DNA of 56,309 nucleotides from Myxococcaceae bacterium (GTDB taxonomy: Bacteria; Myxococcota; Myxococcia; Myxococcales; Myxococcaceae). The position numbers and the translations under genes were made by a program. The notes under the pieces were generated by a model. The model saw only the letters and a list, made by a program, of their open reading frames with translations, did no database searches and was not told the origin of the DNA. This document shows positions 48,017 through 56,309 of the stretch, in pieces. The DNA is taken from NCBI GenBank assembly GCA_019694595.1, contig JAIBBQ010000020.1, positions 1 to 56,309 of the forward strand, written 5' to 3'. Every line of letters starts with the position of its first letter. The stretch's first letter is position 1.

Positions 48017-51000
48017 ATGGCGAAGACCCTGCCGTGGTGCGCGGTGCTTGTGCTCCTGGGTGCGCTCGACGCTTCGGCCTCCAGCGGCGGCATCACCGGC
48101 TACTCGGGTCAGGTGAGCGGCGTCACCTGCTCCAACTGCCACGCGGTCACCTCCGGCACCACGCCGACCGCGGCCATCACCGGGCCGGCCACGCTGGCGC
48201 CGGGCGCGACGGGCAGCTACCGCTTCACGCTCAGCGGCGGGCCGGGCGTGCGCGGCGGCTTCAACGTCTCGGTCGACAACGTGCTGGCCACCCTCGCCGG
48301 CGTGAGCGGCCAGACGACCGCCATCGGCGGCGAGGTCACCCAGTCGGCCGCCAAGACCTTCACCTCGGGCGCGGTGTCCTTCGACTTCACCCTCACCGCG
48401 CCGGCCAGCGCCACCACCCTGCACCTCTACGGCGCGGGCAACTCGTGCAACGGCTCGGGCACCGCGGGCGACCGCGAGGCGCTCGCGACCTTCACCATCA
48501 CCGTGGGCAGCACCAACGCCGCGCCCACGGTGGCGACCGCGGCCGCCGCGGCGAGCAGCACGGTGAACGGCACCAGCGTGGCGCTGAGCGTGCTCGGCGC
48601 CGACGACGGCGGCGAGGCGGCGCTCACCTACACCTGGTCGAGCAGCGGGCCCGCGGCGGTCACCTTCTCGGCGAACGGCAGCAACGCGGCGAAGGCCACC
48701 ACCGCCACCTTCACCCGGGCCGGCAGCTACACCTTCACTGCCACCCTGAAGGACGCCCAGGGCGCGACCGTCACCAGCGCCGTCACCGTCACCGTCGCCC
48801 AGTCCGTGGCGCAGGTCGCGGTGACCCCCGGCTCGGCGACGGTGCTCGCCTCGCAGAGCCAGCCCTTCGCCGCCAGCGCGGTGGACCAGTTCGCCCAGCC
48901 GCTGTCCCCCGCCCCCACCTTCACCTGGGGCGTCACCGGCGGCGGCACCGTCTCGAGCACCGGCGTCTTCACCGCGGGCGCCACCGCCGGCGGGCCCTTC
49001 ACCGTGAGCGCGAGCGCGGGCGGCAAGAGCGGCACCGCCCAGGTCTCGGTGTCGGCGGGGAACCAGGCGCCCACCATCGCCACCGCGGCGGCCGCTTCCC
49101 CGGCCACCGTGAGCGGCGCGAGCACCGCGCTGTCCGTGCTGGGCGCCGACGACTCCGGCGAGGCCGGCCTCACCTACACCTGGGCCACCACCGCCGGCCC
49201 CGCGCTGGCGAGCTTCGGCGCCAGCGGCACCAACGCCGCCAAGAGCACCACCGCGACCTTCACCAAGGCCGGCAGCTACACCCTGGAGGTCACCCTGCGC
49301 GACGCCGCCGGGCTCTCGGTGAAGAGCGCGGTGTCGGTGACGGTGGCGCAGACGCTGAGCGCGCTCACGGTGGCCCCGGCCACCGCGTCGGTGCCCGGCG
49401 GTGGCACCCAGGCCTTCGGTGCCTCGGGCGTCGACCAGTTCGGCCAGCCGATGGCCGCGCTCCCGGCGCTCACCTGGTCGACGAGCGGCGGCGGCACCAT
49501 CACCAGCGCAGGCGTCTTCACCGCCGGCGCCTCTCCGGGCGGGCCGTTCACCGTGACCGCGAGCGCCGCGGGCAAGAGCGGCACCGCGCAGCTCACCGTC
49601 GCCGGTGGAGCGCCGACCTTCACCACCGCGGCGGCGGCCACGCCGAGCCCGGTCACCGGCACCAGCGCCGGCCTGAGCGCCCTGGCGAGCGACGACGGAG
49701 GCGAGGCGGCGCTCACCTACACCTGGGCGCTCACCGCGGGCCCCGCGCCGGTCACCTTCAGCGTCAACGGCAGCAACGCCGCCAAGGCCACCTCGGCGAC
49801 CTTCACCCGGGCCGGCAGCTACGCCTTCAGCGTGACCGCGAAGGACGCGGTCGGCCTCACCGCAGTGAGCACGGTGAACCTGGTGGTGAGCCAGACGGTG
49901 AGCGCGGTGCAGGTCACCCCGGCGACCACCACGGTGAACGCGGGCGCGAGCCAGGCCTTCACCGCCACCGCGAGCGACCAGTTCGCGCAGACCATGAGCC
50001 CGGCGCCGGCGCTCACCTGGTCGGTCTCGGGCGGCGGCGCGGTGAGCAGCACGGGCGTCTTCACCGCCGCGGGCACGCCGGGCGGGCCGTTCACCGCCAC
50101 CGCCGCCGCGGGCCCGCACAGCGGCACCGCACAGGTCACCGTCTCCAACGGGAGCGCGCCCAGCATCGCGACCGCGGCCAGCGCGTCGCCCGCCACCGTG
50201 ACGCAGACCACCGCGGCGCTGACCGTGCTCGGCGCCGACGACGGCGGCGAGGCGGCGCTCACCTACACCTGGGTGATGCTGAGCGGCCCGAGCGCGGCCT
50301 TCTTCGCGCCCAACGGCACCAACGCCGCCAAGGCGAGCACCGCCACCTTCACCCGCGCCGGCGACTACGTGCTCCAGGTCACCGCGAAGGACGCGACCGG
50401 CCAGGCCACCTCGAGCGCGGTCACGGTCACCGTGGCGCAGACCACCACCACCGTCTCGGTGACGCCGCCGACCGCCAGCGTGCGCACCGGCGCCGCGCTG
50501 CAGCTCGCCGCCCGGGCCAGCGACCAGTTCGGCGTGCCGCTGGCCAGCGCGCCCACCTTCACCTGGTCCGCGTCGGGCGGCGGCACGGTCTCGTCCACCG
50601 GGCTCTTCACCGCAGCGGAGACCGCGGGTGGCCCGTACGTGGTGACCGCGCTGGCGCAGGGCAAGTCGGGCACCGCGTCGGTGTCGGTCACCGCGGTCCC
50701 CGGCAGCGCTCCGGTCATCGTGCAGCCGGCCCGCAGCGCCGACTCCGTCATCTCCGGCACCAGCGCGGCGCTCTCGGTGCTGGCGAGCGACGACGGCGGC
50801 GACGCCCAGCTGAGCTACACGTGGTCGTCGGTGTCGGGCCCCGCCCCGGTCGCCTTCAGCCCCAACGCGACCAGCGCGGCGAAGAGCAGCACCGCCGCCT
50901 TCACCCGCGCCGGCAGCTACCTCCTGTCGGTCACCGTGAAGGACGCCAGCGGCCTCACCACCAGCAGCGACGTCACCGTGAACGTGGCGAGCGCGCTGGG

Positions 51001-52303
51001 CGCCCTCGAGGTGATCCCGGGCGCCGTCACCGTCGCCGCCGGCGCGTCGACCCAGTTCGCCGTGGCCGCCAAGGACCAGTTCGACCAGCCGCTGCTGCCG
51101 GCGCCCGCCGTGGCCTGGTCGGTGAGCGGCGGGGGCACCGTCACCAGCGCCGGGCTCTTCCGCGCCGGCAGCGCCTCGGGCGGCCCCTTCACCCTCACCG
51201 CCACCACCGGCAGCCGCAGCGCCACCAGCGCGGTCACCGTCGGCTCCGGGGTGGCCCCGGTCGTCGCGGCGGCCGCGAGCGCGATGCCGCAGACGGTGCT
51301 GGGCCGCAGCACCACCCTGCGCACCCTCGCCCAGGACGACGCACCCGAGACCACGTTGACCTACCGCTGGCGGGCGATGGGTCCGGGCGCGGTCGCCTTC
51401 CTGACCAACGACGCCAACGCGGCGAAGCAGACCGTGGCCACCTTCGAGCGCTCCGGGGCCTACACGCTCACCGTCACCGTGGTCGACGGCCAGGGCCTGC
51501 AGGCGGAGAGCGCGGTCAGCGTGCAGGTCGACGCGGTGCTGACCGCGGTCGAGGTGACGCCGGCCGTGGTGACGGTGAGCGCGCTCGGGCAGCAGCCCTT
51601 CACCGCCACGCCCCTCGACCAGTTCGGCCTGGCGATTCCCGGCACCATGGCGATGGCGTGGCAGGTCAACGGCGGCGGCACCATCGACGCGGCCGGCACC
51701 TTCACCGCGCGCGCGCAGGGCGGTGGCCCCTTCGTGGTGAGCGCCGCAGCCCAGGGCATTCGCGGCGCGGCGCAGGTGACGGTGGAAGGCGGCACCGCCC
51801 CCGACGTCACCGCGCCGAGCGTCAGCCTGGAGTCCGTCGAGCTGCGCGACGGCGCGCTGCTGGTGAGCGCGCTCGCCAGCGACGACGTGGGCGTCACCGG
51901 GGTGACCTTCTTCCTCGACGGCGCGCCGGCGGCCGCGCTCACCCAGGCGCCCTGGAGCGCCACGCTCGACGTCGCGGCGCTGGGCGAAGGCCCGCGCCAG
52001 CTCGTCGTCGAGGCGCGCGATGCGGCGGGCCACGTGAGCCGCAGCGCCGAGCACGCCTTCGAGCTCGCGGCAGCGCCGGGCTCGCAGCTGGTGGTGGGCC
52101 AGGGCCCGTTCGGCTGCTCCGCGTCCGGCCCCTCGGGCGCCGGCGCCCCCCTGCTGCTCCTGGCGATGCTGCTGGTGTGGGCGGCCGGGCGGCGCCTGGA
52201 GGCGCGGGTTGTACAGGTGCATCGACACTCCACCCCCCCGGGTTCGGCCTTCTCGAGCGGCCAACCCCGCGGAACTGGCTCTTCCCACGCGCGGCACAGC
52301 TGA
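48017..52303 (+). CDS. Giant surface protein: CxxCH head, twelve Ig-like domains, MYXO-CTERM-like anchor with tail
   Basis: 1428 aa from ATG 48017. The signal peptide ends at ASASSGG. The N-terminal domain (residues 26-165) has TGYSGQVSGVTCSNCHAV with Cys 38, Cys 41 and His 42, and resembles the choice-of-anchor/MXAN_6652-type domain of myxobacterial surface proteins. Residues 172-1258 contain six tandem pairs of a PKD/REJ-like domain (DDGGEAALTYTW) and a bacterial Ig-like domain (DQFxQP...TW...GTVSSTGVFTAG). A last Ig-like domain (about 1262-1350) precedes GPFGCSASGPSG (Cys 1367) and a hydrophobic helix ending AAGRR. Unusually, about 34 more residues follow. It is probably a cell-surface adhesin or scaffold. 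Confidence 0.9.
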   Translation: MAKTLPWCAVLVLLGALDASASSGGITGYSGQVSGVTCSNCHAVTSGTTPTAAITGPATLAPGATGSYRFTLSGGPGVRGGFNVSVDNVLATLAGVSGQTTAIGGEVTQSAAKTFTSGAVSFDFTLTAPASATTLHLYGAGNSCNGSGTAGDREALATFTITVGSTNAAPTVATAAAAASSTVNGTSVALSVLGADDGGEAALTYTWSSSGPAAVTFSANGSNAAKATTATFTRAGSYTFTATLKDAQGATVTSAVTVTVAQSVAQVAVTPGSATVLASQSQPFAASAVDQFAQPLSPAPTFTWGVTGGGTVSSTGVFTAGATAGGPFTVSASAGGKSGTAQVSVSAGNQAPTIATAAAASPATVSGASTALSVLGADDSGEAGLTYTWATTAGPALASFGASGTNAAKSTTATFTKAGSYTLEVTLRDAAGLSVKSAVSVTVAQTLSALTVAPATASVPGGGTQAFGASGVDQFGQPMAALPALTWSTSGGGTITSAGVFTAGASPGGPFTVTASAAGKSGTAQLTVAGGAPTFTTAAAATPSPVTGTSAGLSALASDDGGEAALTYTWALTAGPAPVTFSVNGSNAAKATSATFTRAGSYAFSVTAKDAVGLTAVSTVNLVVSQTVSAVQVTPATTTVNAGASQAFTATASDQFAQTMSPAPALTWSVSGGGAVSSTGVFTAAGTPGGPFTATAAAGPHSGTAQVTVSNGSAPSIATAASASPATVTQTTAALTVLGADDGGEAALTYTWVMLSGPSAAFFAPNGTNAAKASTATFTRAGDYVLQVTAKDATGQATSSAVTVTVAQTTTTVSVTPPTASVRTGAALQLAARASDQFGVPLASAPTFTWSASGGGTVSSTGLFTAAETAGGPYVVTALAQGKSGTASVSVTAVPGSAPVIVQPARSADSVISGTSAALSVLASDDGGDAQLSYTWSSVSGPAPVAFSPNATSAAKSSTAAFTRAGSYLLSVTVKDASGLTTSSDVTVNVASALGALEVIPGAVTVAAGASTQFAVAAKDQFDQPLLPAPAVAWSVSGGGTVTSAGLFRAGSASGGPFTLTATTGSRSATSAVTVGSGVAPVVAAAASAMPQTVLGRSTTLRTLAQDDAPETTLTYRWRAMGPGAVAFLTNDANAAKQTVATFERSGAYTLTVTVVDGQGLQAESAVSVQVDAVLTAVEVTPAVVTVSALGQQPFTATPLDQFGLAIPGTMAMAWQVNGGGTIDAAGTFTARAQGGGPFVVSAAAQGIRGAAQVTVEGGTAPDVTAPSVSLESVELRDGALLVSALASDDVGVTGVTFFLDGAPAAALTQAPWSATLDVAALGEGPRQLVVEARDAAGHVSRSAEHAFELAAAPGSQLVVGQGPFGCSASGPSGAGAPLLLLAMLLVWAAGRRLEARVVQVHRHSTPPGSAFSSGQPRGTGSSHARHS
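48520..51790 (+). repeat. Six tandem units of about 540 bp coding PKD-like plus Ig-like pairs
   Basis: The DDGGEAxLTYTW motif recurs near 48600, 49147, 49690, 50237, 50792 and 51339, and a DQF-x-QP motif lies between. The first four units are most similar at DNA level; units 5 and 6 are diverged. Spacing is 543-555 bp. Such arrays are prone to recombination and assembly collapse. Confidence 0.85.
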
Positions 52304-52321
52304 TGCTCTCGAAGCGCACCC

Positions 52322-53281
52322 ATGAGTGCTCTTCGGCTCTTGTCCCTGGGGGTGGTGCTCGCCGCGGCGGGCGCCTCGGCGCAGTCCGACGGCGGGGTGG
52401 AAGCCCGGGAGCGCTGCGCGCGCCGCATCGCGGGCGCCCTGCTGGGCACCGGCCCCGACACCACGCTGCTCAACGCCGCCAACCCGCAGAGCCTGGTGGC
52501 CTCCATCCTCGCCCCCGCGGCGGTGCTGGCCGACGGCGGCGTGCCCACCACGCCCTTCCAGGAGAAGTTCAGCCGCTACATCAACGCCACCTTCAACTCG
52601 GTGCCCGGCATGGTGCCGGCGGAAGACGCCCCGTACGCGCTCACCAAGTACGTGCTGCAGAACGGGCTGCCGTGGAAGGACCTCTTCGTCGGCCCCTACA
52701 AGGTGAACCCGGGCGTCGATTCCACCGTGCCCGCGGTGGTGGTCACCGACAGCACCGGCCTCGGCTACTTCCGCAGCCGCACCTGGATGGTGCGCTACGC
52801 GGGCAACGAGACCGCCGGGTACCGGCTGGTGGCCGCGTACCGCATGGTGAACAACGTGCTGGGGGTGAAGCTCACCGCCGCGCAGAACACCGGCGGCATC
52901 GACACCGCGACGCGGGCGAGCAACCCCGCGTGCCAGGGCTGCCACTTCGACCCCGTCTTCGGCCTCGACCTGGTGGCGAAGGTGCTGTCCAAGCGCGTGG
53001 GCACCGGCAGCTCGATGACCTTCAGCGCGCCCACCGACGGCCCGCAGGTGCTGCTCGGCGGCCAGACCATCAGCAACGACGCGCAGCTCATCAACGCCAT
53101 GGTGGCGTCGACCGACTTCCGCTTCCGCGCCTGCCGCCTCGCCGCCGGCTTCCTCTACGGCCGCCCGGAGTACCAGTGCGAGGGCGCCATCTTCGACCGC
53201 TGCATGACGTCGTTCGCCGCCACCGGGAAGATCACCGACGCCATCGCGGCGATCGCCCAGGACCCGTCGTTCTGCCAGTGA
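52322..53281 (+). CDS. Exported CxxCH protein, 319 aa
   Basis: ATG 52322, 18 bp after the giant Ig-repeat gene. The signal peptide ends ASAQSDGG. The body is a single globular domain with two candidate features: ACQGCHFDPVFGLDLVAKVLS (Cys-x2-Cys-His near residue 201-206), similar to the DUF1588/DUF1585-like CxxCH in the DUF1592 protein of this window, and a C-terminal RFRACRLAAGFLYGRPEYQCEGAIFDRC segment. It may carry one covalent haem or use the motif as a metal site. It sits between two repeat-rich surface proteins in one apparent operon. No named family beyond this. Confidence 0.8.
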   Translation: MSALRLLSLGVVLAAAGASAQSDGGVEARERCARRIAGALLGTGPDTTLLNAANPQSLVASILAPAAVLADGGVPTTPFQEKFSRYINATFNSVPGMVPAEDAPYALTKYVLQNGLPWKDLFVGPYKVNPGVDSTVPAVVVTDSTGLGYFRSRTWMVRYAGNETAGYRLVAAYRMVNNVLGVKLTAAQNTGGIDTATRASNPACQGCHFDPVFGLDLVAKVLSKRVGTGSSMTFSAPTDGPQVLLGGQTISNDAQLINAMVASTDFRFRACRLAAGFLYGRPEYQCEGAIFDRCMTSFAATGKITDAIAAIAQDPSFCQ

Positions 53282-53291
53282 AAGGCGCGCC

Positions 53292-56200
53292 ATGAACCGC
53301 TCGAACCGCAGCTGGGTGGTGGTGGTGGCCGTGGGGCTCGCGGGCTGCCTCGGCGAGACGGAGATGGTCGGCGGCCCCACGGGCAGCGGCGGCGGCGTCG
53401 TCGACCCGGGGCCTGCGCCCGGCGGCGGCGAAGGTGGCGGCGTCGCCCAGGGCGGCGGCACCGGCACCTTCACCGGCCCTGCCAAGCTGGTGATGACCCT
53501 GGAGCCGAGCGTGACCGCGGCGAGCCTGGGCCAGAAGGTGGTGGTGAACGTTCGCGTCAGCAACGTCGGCGCGTCGACCGCGGTGCAGGTCGCTCCCCGC
53601 ACGCCGCTGCAGACCGGCACCGGCCGCGCGGCGCTCAAGCAGGCGCCCACGCCGGCGAGCGTCGACCTCCCGTCGGGCGCGGAGCACGTCTTCACCTTCG
53701 AGTACGAGACCACCGACGCGGGCGCCTGGTCGCTCGAGGCGTACGCCGACGGCCTCGACGCCGACCTGGAGCAAGCGGTCACCGCGGGGCCGGTGCGCGC
53801 CGAGGTGCTGATCCACGGCGCGGCGCTGCTCACCGCGGAGTCCCTGTCCGCTCCGGCCCGCGCGATGGTCGGCGAGAGCTTCACCGTCACCCTGGTGGTG
53901 AAGAACGGCGGTCAGGGCGACGCCGAGGCGGTGAAGCCCACGCTGTCCTTCGGCGCGGCGCAGGTCACCGTGCTGTCCGGCCCCACCCCTGCGACCGCGT
54001 CCATCGCCGCCGGGGCGCAGGCGCAGTTCACCTTCAGCTGCCGCGTCGACGCCGCGGGCAGCGTGGTGCCGCACGCGCAGGCCGCCGGCATCGACGCTTC
54101 GTCGCTCCAGCCGGTGAGCACCATGGCCATCGACGGCGCGCCCATCGACGTCGACTCGCCCGCCAAGCTCGAGGCGGACCTGATGCTGCCCGCGGCCATC
54201 ACCCAGGGCAGCACCTTCAGCGCCACCCTCGTGGTGCGCAACACCGGCACCTCGGCTGCCCGCGCGCTGGTGGCGGTGCCCGCGGCGCCCGCGGTCACCC
54301 AGGGCGCGGCCTCGCTCCAGAGCAGCCCGTCGGCGGCGGCCTTCGACCTCCCCGGCGGCGGCAGCGCTCCGCTCACCTGGACCTTCACCGCCACCACCGC
54401 CGGCCCGCTGACGCTCACCATCGCGGTGCAGGGCACCGACGACCGCACCGGCGCGGCGGTGAAGAGCGCGCTCGCCACCAGCAACACCGCGCAGGTCGGC
54501 GCCGCGCCGTCGCTGCAGGTGACCGCGCTCACCGTGCCCGCGGCGGTGACCCGCGGCCAGCGCTTCCCGGTCGGCGTGACGGTGAAGAACACCGGCGGCG
54601 CCGCGCTCACCGCCGTGGTGCCCCAGCCGCTGCCGCTGCAGCCGTCGGTGGCGGGCGGCGCCAAGGCCACCACCACCACCGTGCCCGCGCCCAAGGACCT
54701 CGCGCCCGGCGCCAGCGCCACCTTCACCTTCGACTTCCTGGAGACGGGCACCGGCCCGGGCAGCCTGACCTTCGCCGCCGGGGCTTCCGCGGTGGTCGCG
54801 CCGGCGGGGGCGAGCGTCACCGCGCCGACCAGCGTGCCGCAGGTGGTCTCGGTGCAGGCCCCCGCGGACCTCACCGTGGAGTCGATCGCCCTGCCCCTGC
54901 GGCTCTCCCGCGGCCAGGCCTTCAGCGCCTCGGTGGTGGTGCGCAACAACGGCGCCGCCGCGGCCTCGCAGGTGAAGCTGGTGATGCCCGCCCAGGTCAT
55001 CGCCACCGGCGGCGCGGGGGCCATGGCCGGCAACGCGCCCGCGGCCGTCGACCTCGCCGCCGGCGCCAGCGCGGCCTTCACCCTGAACTTCACCGAGACC
55101 GGCACCGCGGCCGGCACGCTCAAGCTGGCGCTCACCGCCACCGGCACCGACGCGGTCAGCGGCGCCGCGCTCGCCTCGCCCGCCTTCACCTCGCCCACCG
55201 CGGCGGTGGAGACGCCCGCCCAGCTCGTCGTCACCTCGCTCTCGCTGCCGCCCAGCCTCACCCGCGGCGGAGCCTTCGCGGTGAGCATGACGGTGGCCAA
55301 CCAGGGCCAGGCGACCGCCACCAACGTGCGCCCGGCGCTCCCGCTGACTGCCACCGCCACCGGAGGCGCCGCCGCCACCGCGGGCGCCGCGCCGGCCGGC
55401 GTGGTCCTCGCCGGGGGTGCCAGCACCACCTTCACCCTGCCCTTCACCGAGAGCGGCACCGCGGTGGGCAGCCTCGCCTTCGCCGGCAAGGCGCTGGGCA
55501 CCGACGCCAACGCGGGCACCGCGCTCAGCGCCGCCCAGGTGAGCAGCCCGGTCGCGCAGGTGGTGGCGCCGTCGTCGCTCGCGGTGACGGGCATCACCCT
55601 GCCCGCCACCCTCACCCGCGGCCAGGCCTTCCAGGTGGTGGTGACGGTGAAGAACTCCGGCGGCAGCAGCCTGAGCAGCGTGCTGCCGTCGCCTTCGCCC
55701 CTCACCGTGCTCGCGCAGGGCTCGGCGGGCGCCACGGTGACCCAGTCGCCGGCCGCGCAGACGGTGGCCGCGGGGGCCACGGCCACCTTCACCTACGGCT
55801 ACACCGAGAACGGCAGCGGCGCGGGCACCCTGAGCATCACCGCCGGCGCGCGCGGCACCGACTCCGGCACCGGCGGCACGGTGACCGCCTCCGCGGTGCA
55901 GTCCAACGTGGCCACGGTGCAGGTGCCCGCGGTGCTGGTGGTCGACTCGGTGACCCTGCCCGCGCGCATCAGCCGCGGCATGCGCTTCGACGCCACGGTG
56001 GTGGTGCGCAACGGCGGCGGCAGCAACGCCACCAACGTGCGGCTGGGCACGCTGGCGCCGACCGCCACCGGTGGCGCCGCGGCGACCACCTCCAGCGCGC
56101 CTGCCGCGGTGACCCTCGCACCGGGTGCGACCACCAGCTTCACCTACAGCTACCTCGAGGCGGGCACCGGCCCCGGCACCTGGGCACTCACCGCCGCGGC

Positions 56201-56309
56201 GGCCGGCACCGACGCGGCCACCGGCGGCGCGCTGAGCTCACCTTCCGTCACCTCCGCGGCGCTCACCGTGCAGTCGCCCGCGGCGCTCACCGCAACCCTG
56301 TCGGCGCCG
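53292..56309 (+). CDS. CARDB-repeat lipoprotein, 3' end outside the window
   Basis: ATG 53292, 10 bp after the preceding gene, with a weak AGG upstream. The N-terminus MNRSNRSWVVVVAVGLAGC has a lipobox (Cys 19), then a Gly/Pro/Val-rich linker. The open frame continues past the window edge for at least 1006 codons. It consists of repeated CARDB-like beta domains of about 117 residues, starting near residues 62, 177, 290, 406, 523, 642, 760 and 880, with a ninth just begun. Each has L-P-x-x-x-(T/S)-RG-x-x-F and V-V-V-x-N-x-G. Later units are more alike than the first three. It is likely a long surface-anchored fibre or adhesin. Confidence 0.88.
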   Translation, partial: MNRSNRSWVVVVAVGLAGCLGETEMVGGPTGSGGGVVDPGPAPGGGEGGGVAQGGGTGTFTGPAKLVMTLEPSVTAASLGQKVVVNVRVSNVGASTAVQVAPRTPLQTGTGRAALKQAPTPASVDLPSGAEHVFTFEYETTDAGAWSLEAYADGLDADLEQAVTAGPVRAEVLIHGAALLTAESLSAPARAMVGESFTVTLVVKNGGQGDAEAVKPTLSFGAAQVTVLSGPTPATASIAAGAQAQFTFSCRVDAAGSVVPHAQAAGIDASSLQPVSTMAIDGAPIDVDSPAKLEADLMLPAAITQGSTFSATLVVRNTGTSAARALVAVPAAPAVTQGAASLQSSPSAAAFDLPGGGSAPLTWTFTATTAGPLTLTIAVQGTDDRTGAAVKSALATSNTAQVGAAPSLQVTALTVPAAVTRGQRFPVGVTVKNTGGAALTAVVPQPLPLQPSVAGGAKATTTTVPAPKDLAPGASATFTFDFLETGTGPGSLTFAAGASAVVAPAGASVTAPTSVPQVVSVQAPADLTVESIALPLRLSRGQAFSASVVVRNNGAAAASQVKLVMPAQVIATGGAGAMAGNAPAAVDLAAGASAAFTLNFTETGTAAGTLKLALTATGTDAVSGAALASPAFTSPTAAVETPAQLVVTSLSLPPSLTRGGAFAVSMTVANQGQATATNVRPALPLTATATGGAAATAGAAPAGVVLAGGASTTFTLPFTESGTAVGSLAFAGKALGTDANAGTALSAAQVSSPVAQVVAPSSLAVTGITLPATLTRGQAFQVVVTVKNSGGSSLSSVLPSPSPLTVLAQGSAGATVTQSPAAQTVAAGATATFTYGYTENGSGAGTLSITAGARGTDSGTGGTVTASAVQSNVATVQVPAVLVVDSVTLPARISRGMRFDATVVVRNGGGSNATNVRLGTLAPTATGGAAATTSSAPAAVTLAPGATTSFTYSYLEAGTGPGTWALTAAAAGTDAATGGALSSPSVTSAALTVQSPAALTATLSAP
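53475..56309 (+). repeat. Tandem CARDB-like units of about 350 bp
   Basis: Eight full units and the start of a ninth, with a period near 345-360 bp. Units 4-8 share the strings RGQAF or RGMRF and VKN or VRN with GG, so they are recent duplicates compared with units 1-3. Confidence 0.8.

Noticed and set aside
48520-51790. Regularly spaced repeats that might suggest CRISPR or a mobile element
   Set aside because: The period is about 540 bp, repeats are in-frame and coding for Ig-like domains, with no short direct repeats and spacers and no cas genes.
47912-53890. A 1992-codon minus-strand open frame opposite the Ig-repeat genes
   Set aside because: The repeats arise from the sense-strand Ig units; the antisense translation has no domain and an unnatural composition.
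1-56309. tRNA, rRNA and prophage or insertion sequence features
   Set aside because: No cloverleaf-like sequence, rRNA signature, transposase, integrase or flanking target duplication was noticed; absence is by eye only.

Overview
The window looks like chromosomal DNA from a myxobacterium (Myxococcota). Composition is very GC-rich, roughly 70 percent by eye. Two proteins end in a MYXO-CTERM-type signal: a Gly-Cys-Ser motif, a hydrophobic helix and an Arg-containing end. Several lipoproteins carry Asp-Ala-Gly spacers, and small hypothetical lipoproteins and single-CxxCH secreted proteins are frequent. These traits are typical of that phylum; a genus cannot be assigned. No rRNA, tRNA, CRISPR array, integrase or insertion sequence was seen. 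Genes are tightly packed and no gap without a gene exceeds 300 bp.

Layout. 2-343: 3' end of a cysteine-peptidase-like gene. 357-4506: two minus-strand hypothetical genes, a DUF4337 membrane protein and a CxxCH lipoprotein. 4555-11216: an overlapping addB-addA pair for double-strand break repair, then an M20 amidohydrolase and a small lipoprotein. 13136-14862: a two-gene membrane operon with a GT39-like protein. 14871-16121: a PIG-L deacetylase lipoprotein. 16127-23190: an LtaS/MdoB-like sulfatase-fold membrane enzyme, divergent from a sensor-like transmembrane STAND/AAA ATPase that overlaps a hyaluronan-synthase-like GT2. 23162-33325: five minus-strand genes: App1-like phosphatase, DUF1552, DUF1592-type, M48 and M3 peptidases. 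33401-38992: a lycopene cyclase fused to a carotenoid desaturase-like flavoprotein, a DUF1801/YdeI protein, a Cys-rich lipoprotein, thpR and an Fe-S (6-4) photolyase. 38996-45676: minus-strand phosphodiesterase/phosphatase, LysM, NlpC/P60, GH76 and VanY-type peptidase genes. 45866-47862: an Old Yellow Enzyme and an SDR, translationally coupled. 48017-end: three consecutive secreted proteins: a giant Ig-repeat protein with a CxxCH head, a CxxCH protein and a CARDB-repeat lipoprotein that runs off the window.

Themes. Much of the content is envelope biology: peptidoglycan hydrolases, surface glycans, lipoproteins and repeat adhesins. A second theme is light and oxidative protection: carotenoid enzyme plus photolyase. 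The least familiar gene pair is the ATPase-GT2 pair at 18398-23190. The most testable regulatory signal is a set of 11-bp direct repeats in front of the carotenoid gene. Operons are inferred from start-stop overlaps (ATGA or GTGA at 7776, 12524, 14353, 21886, 25850 and 47059). Many other starts lack a Shine-Dalgarno sequence and instead have a TA-containing hexamer 5-9 nt before the start codon.
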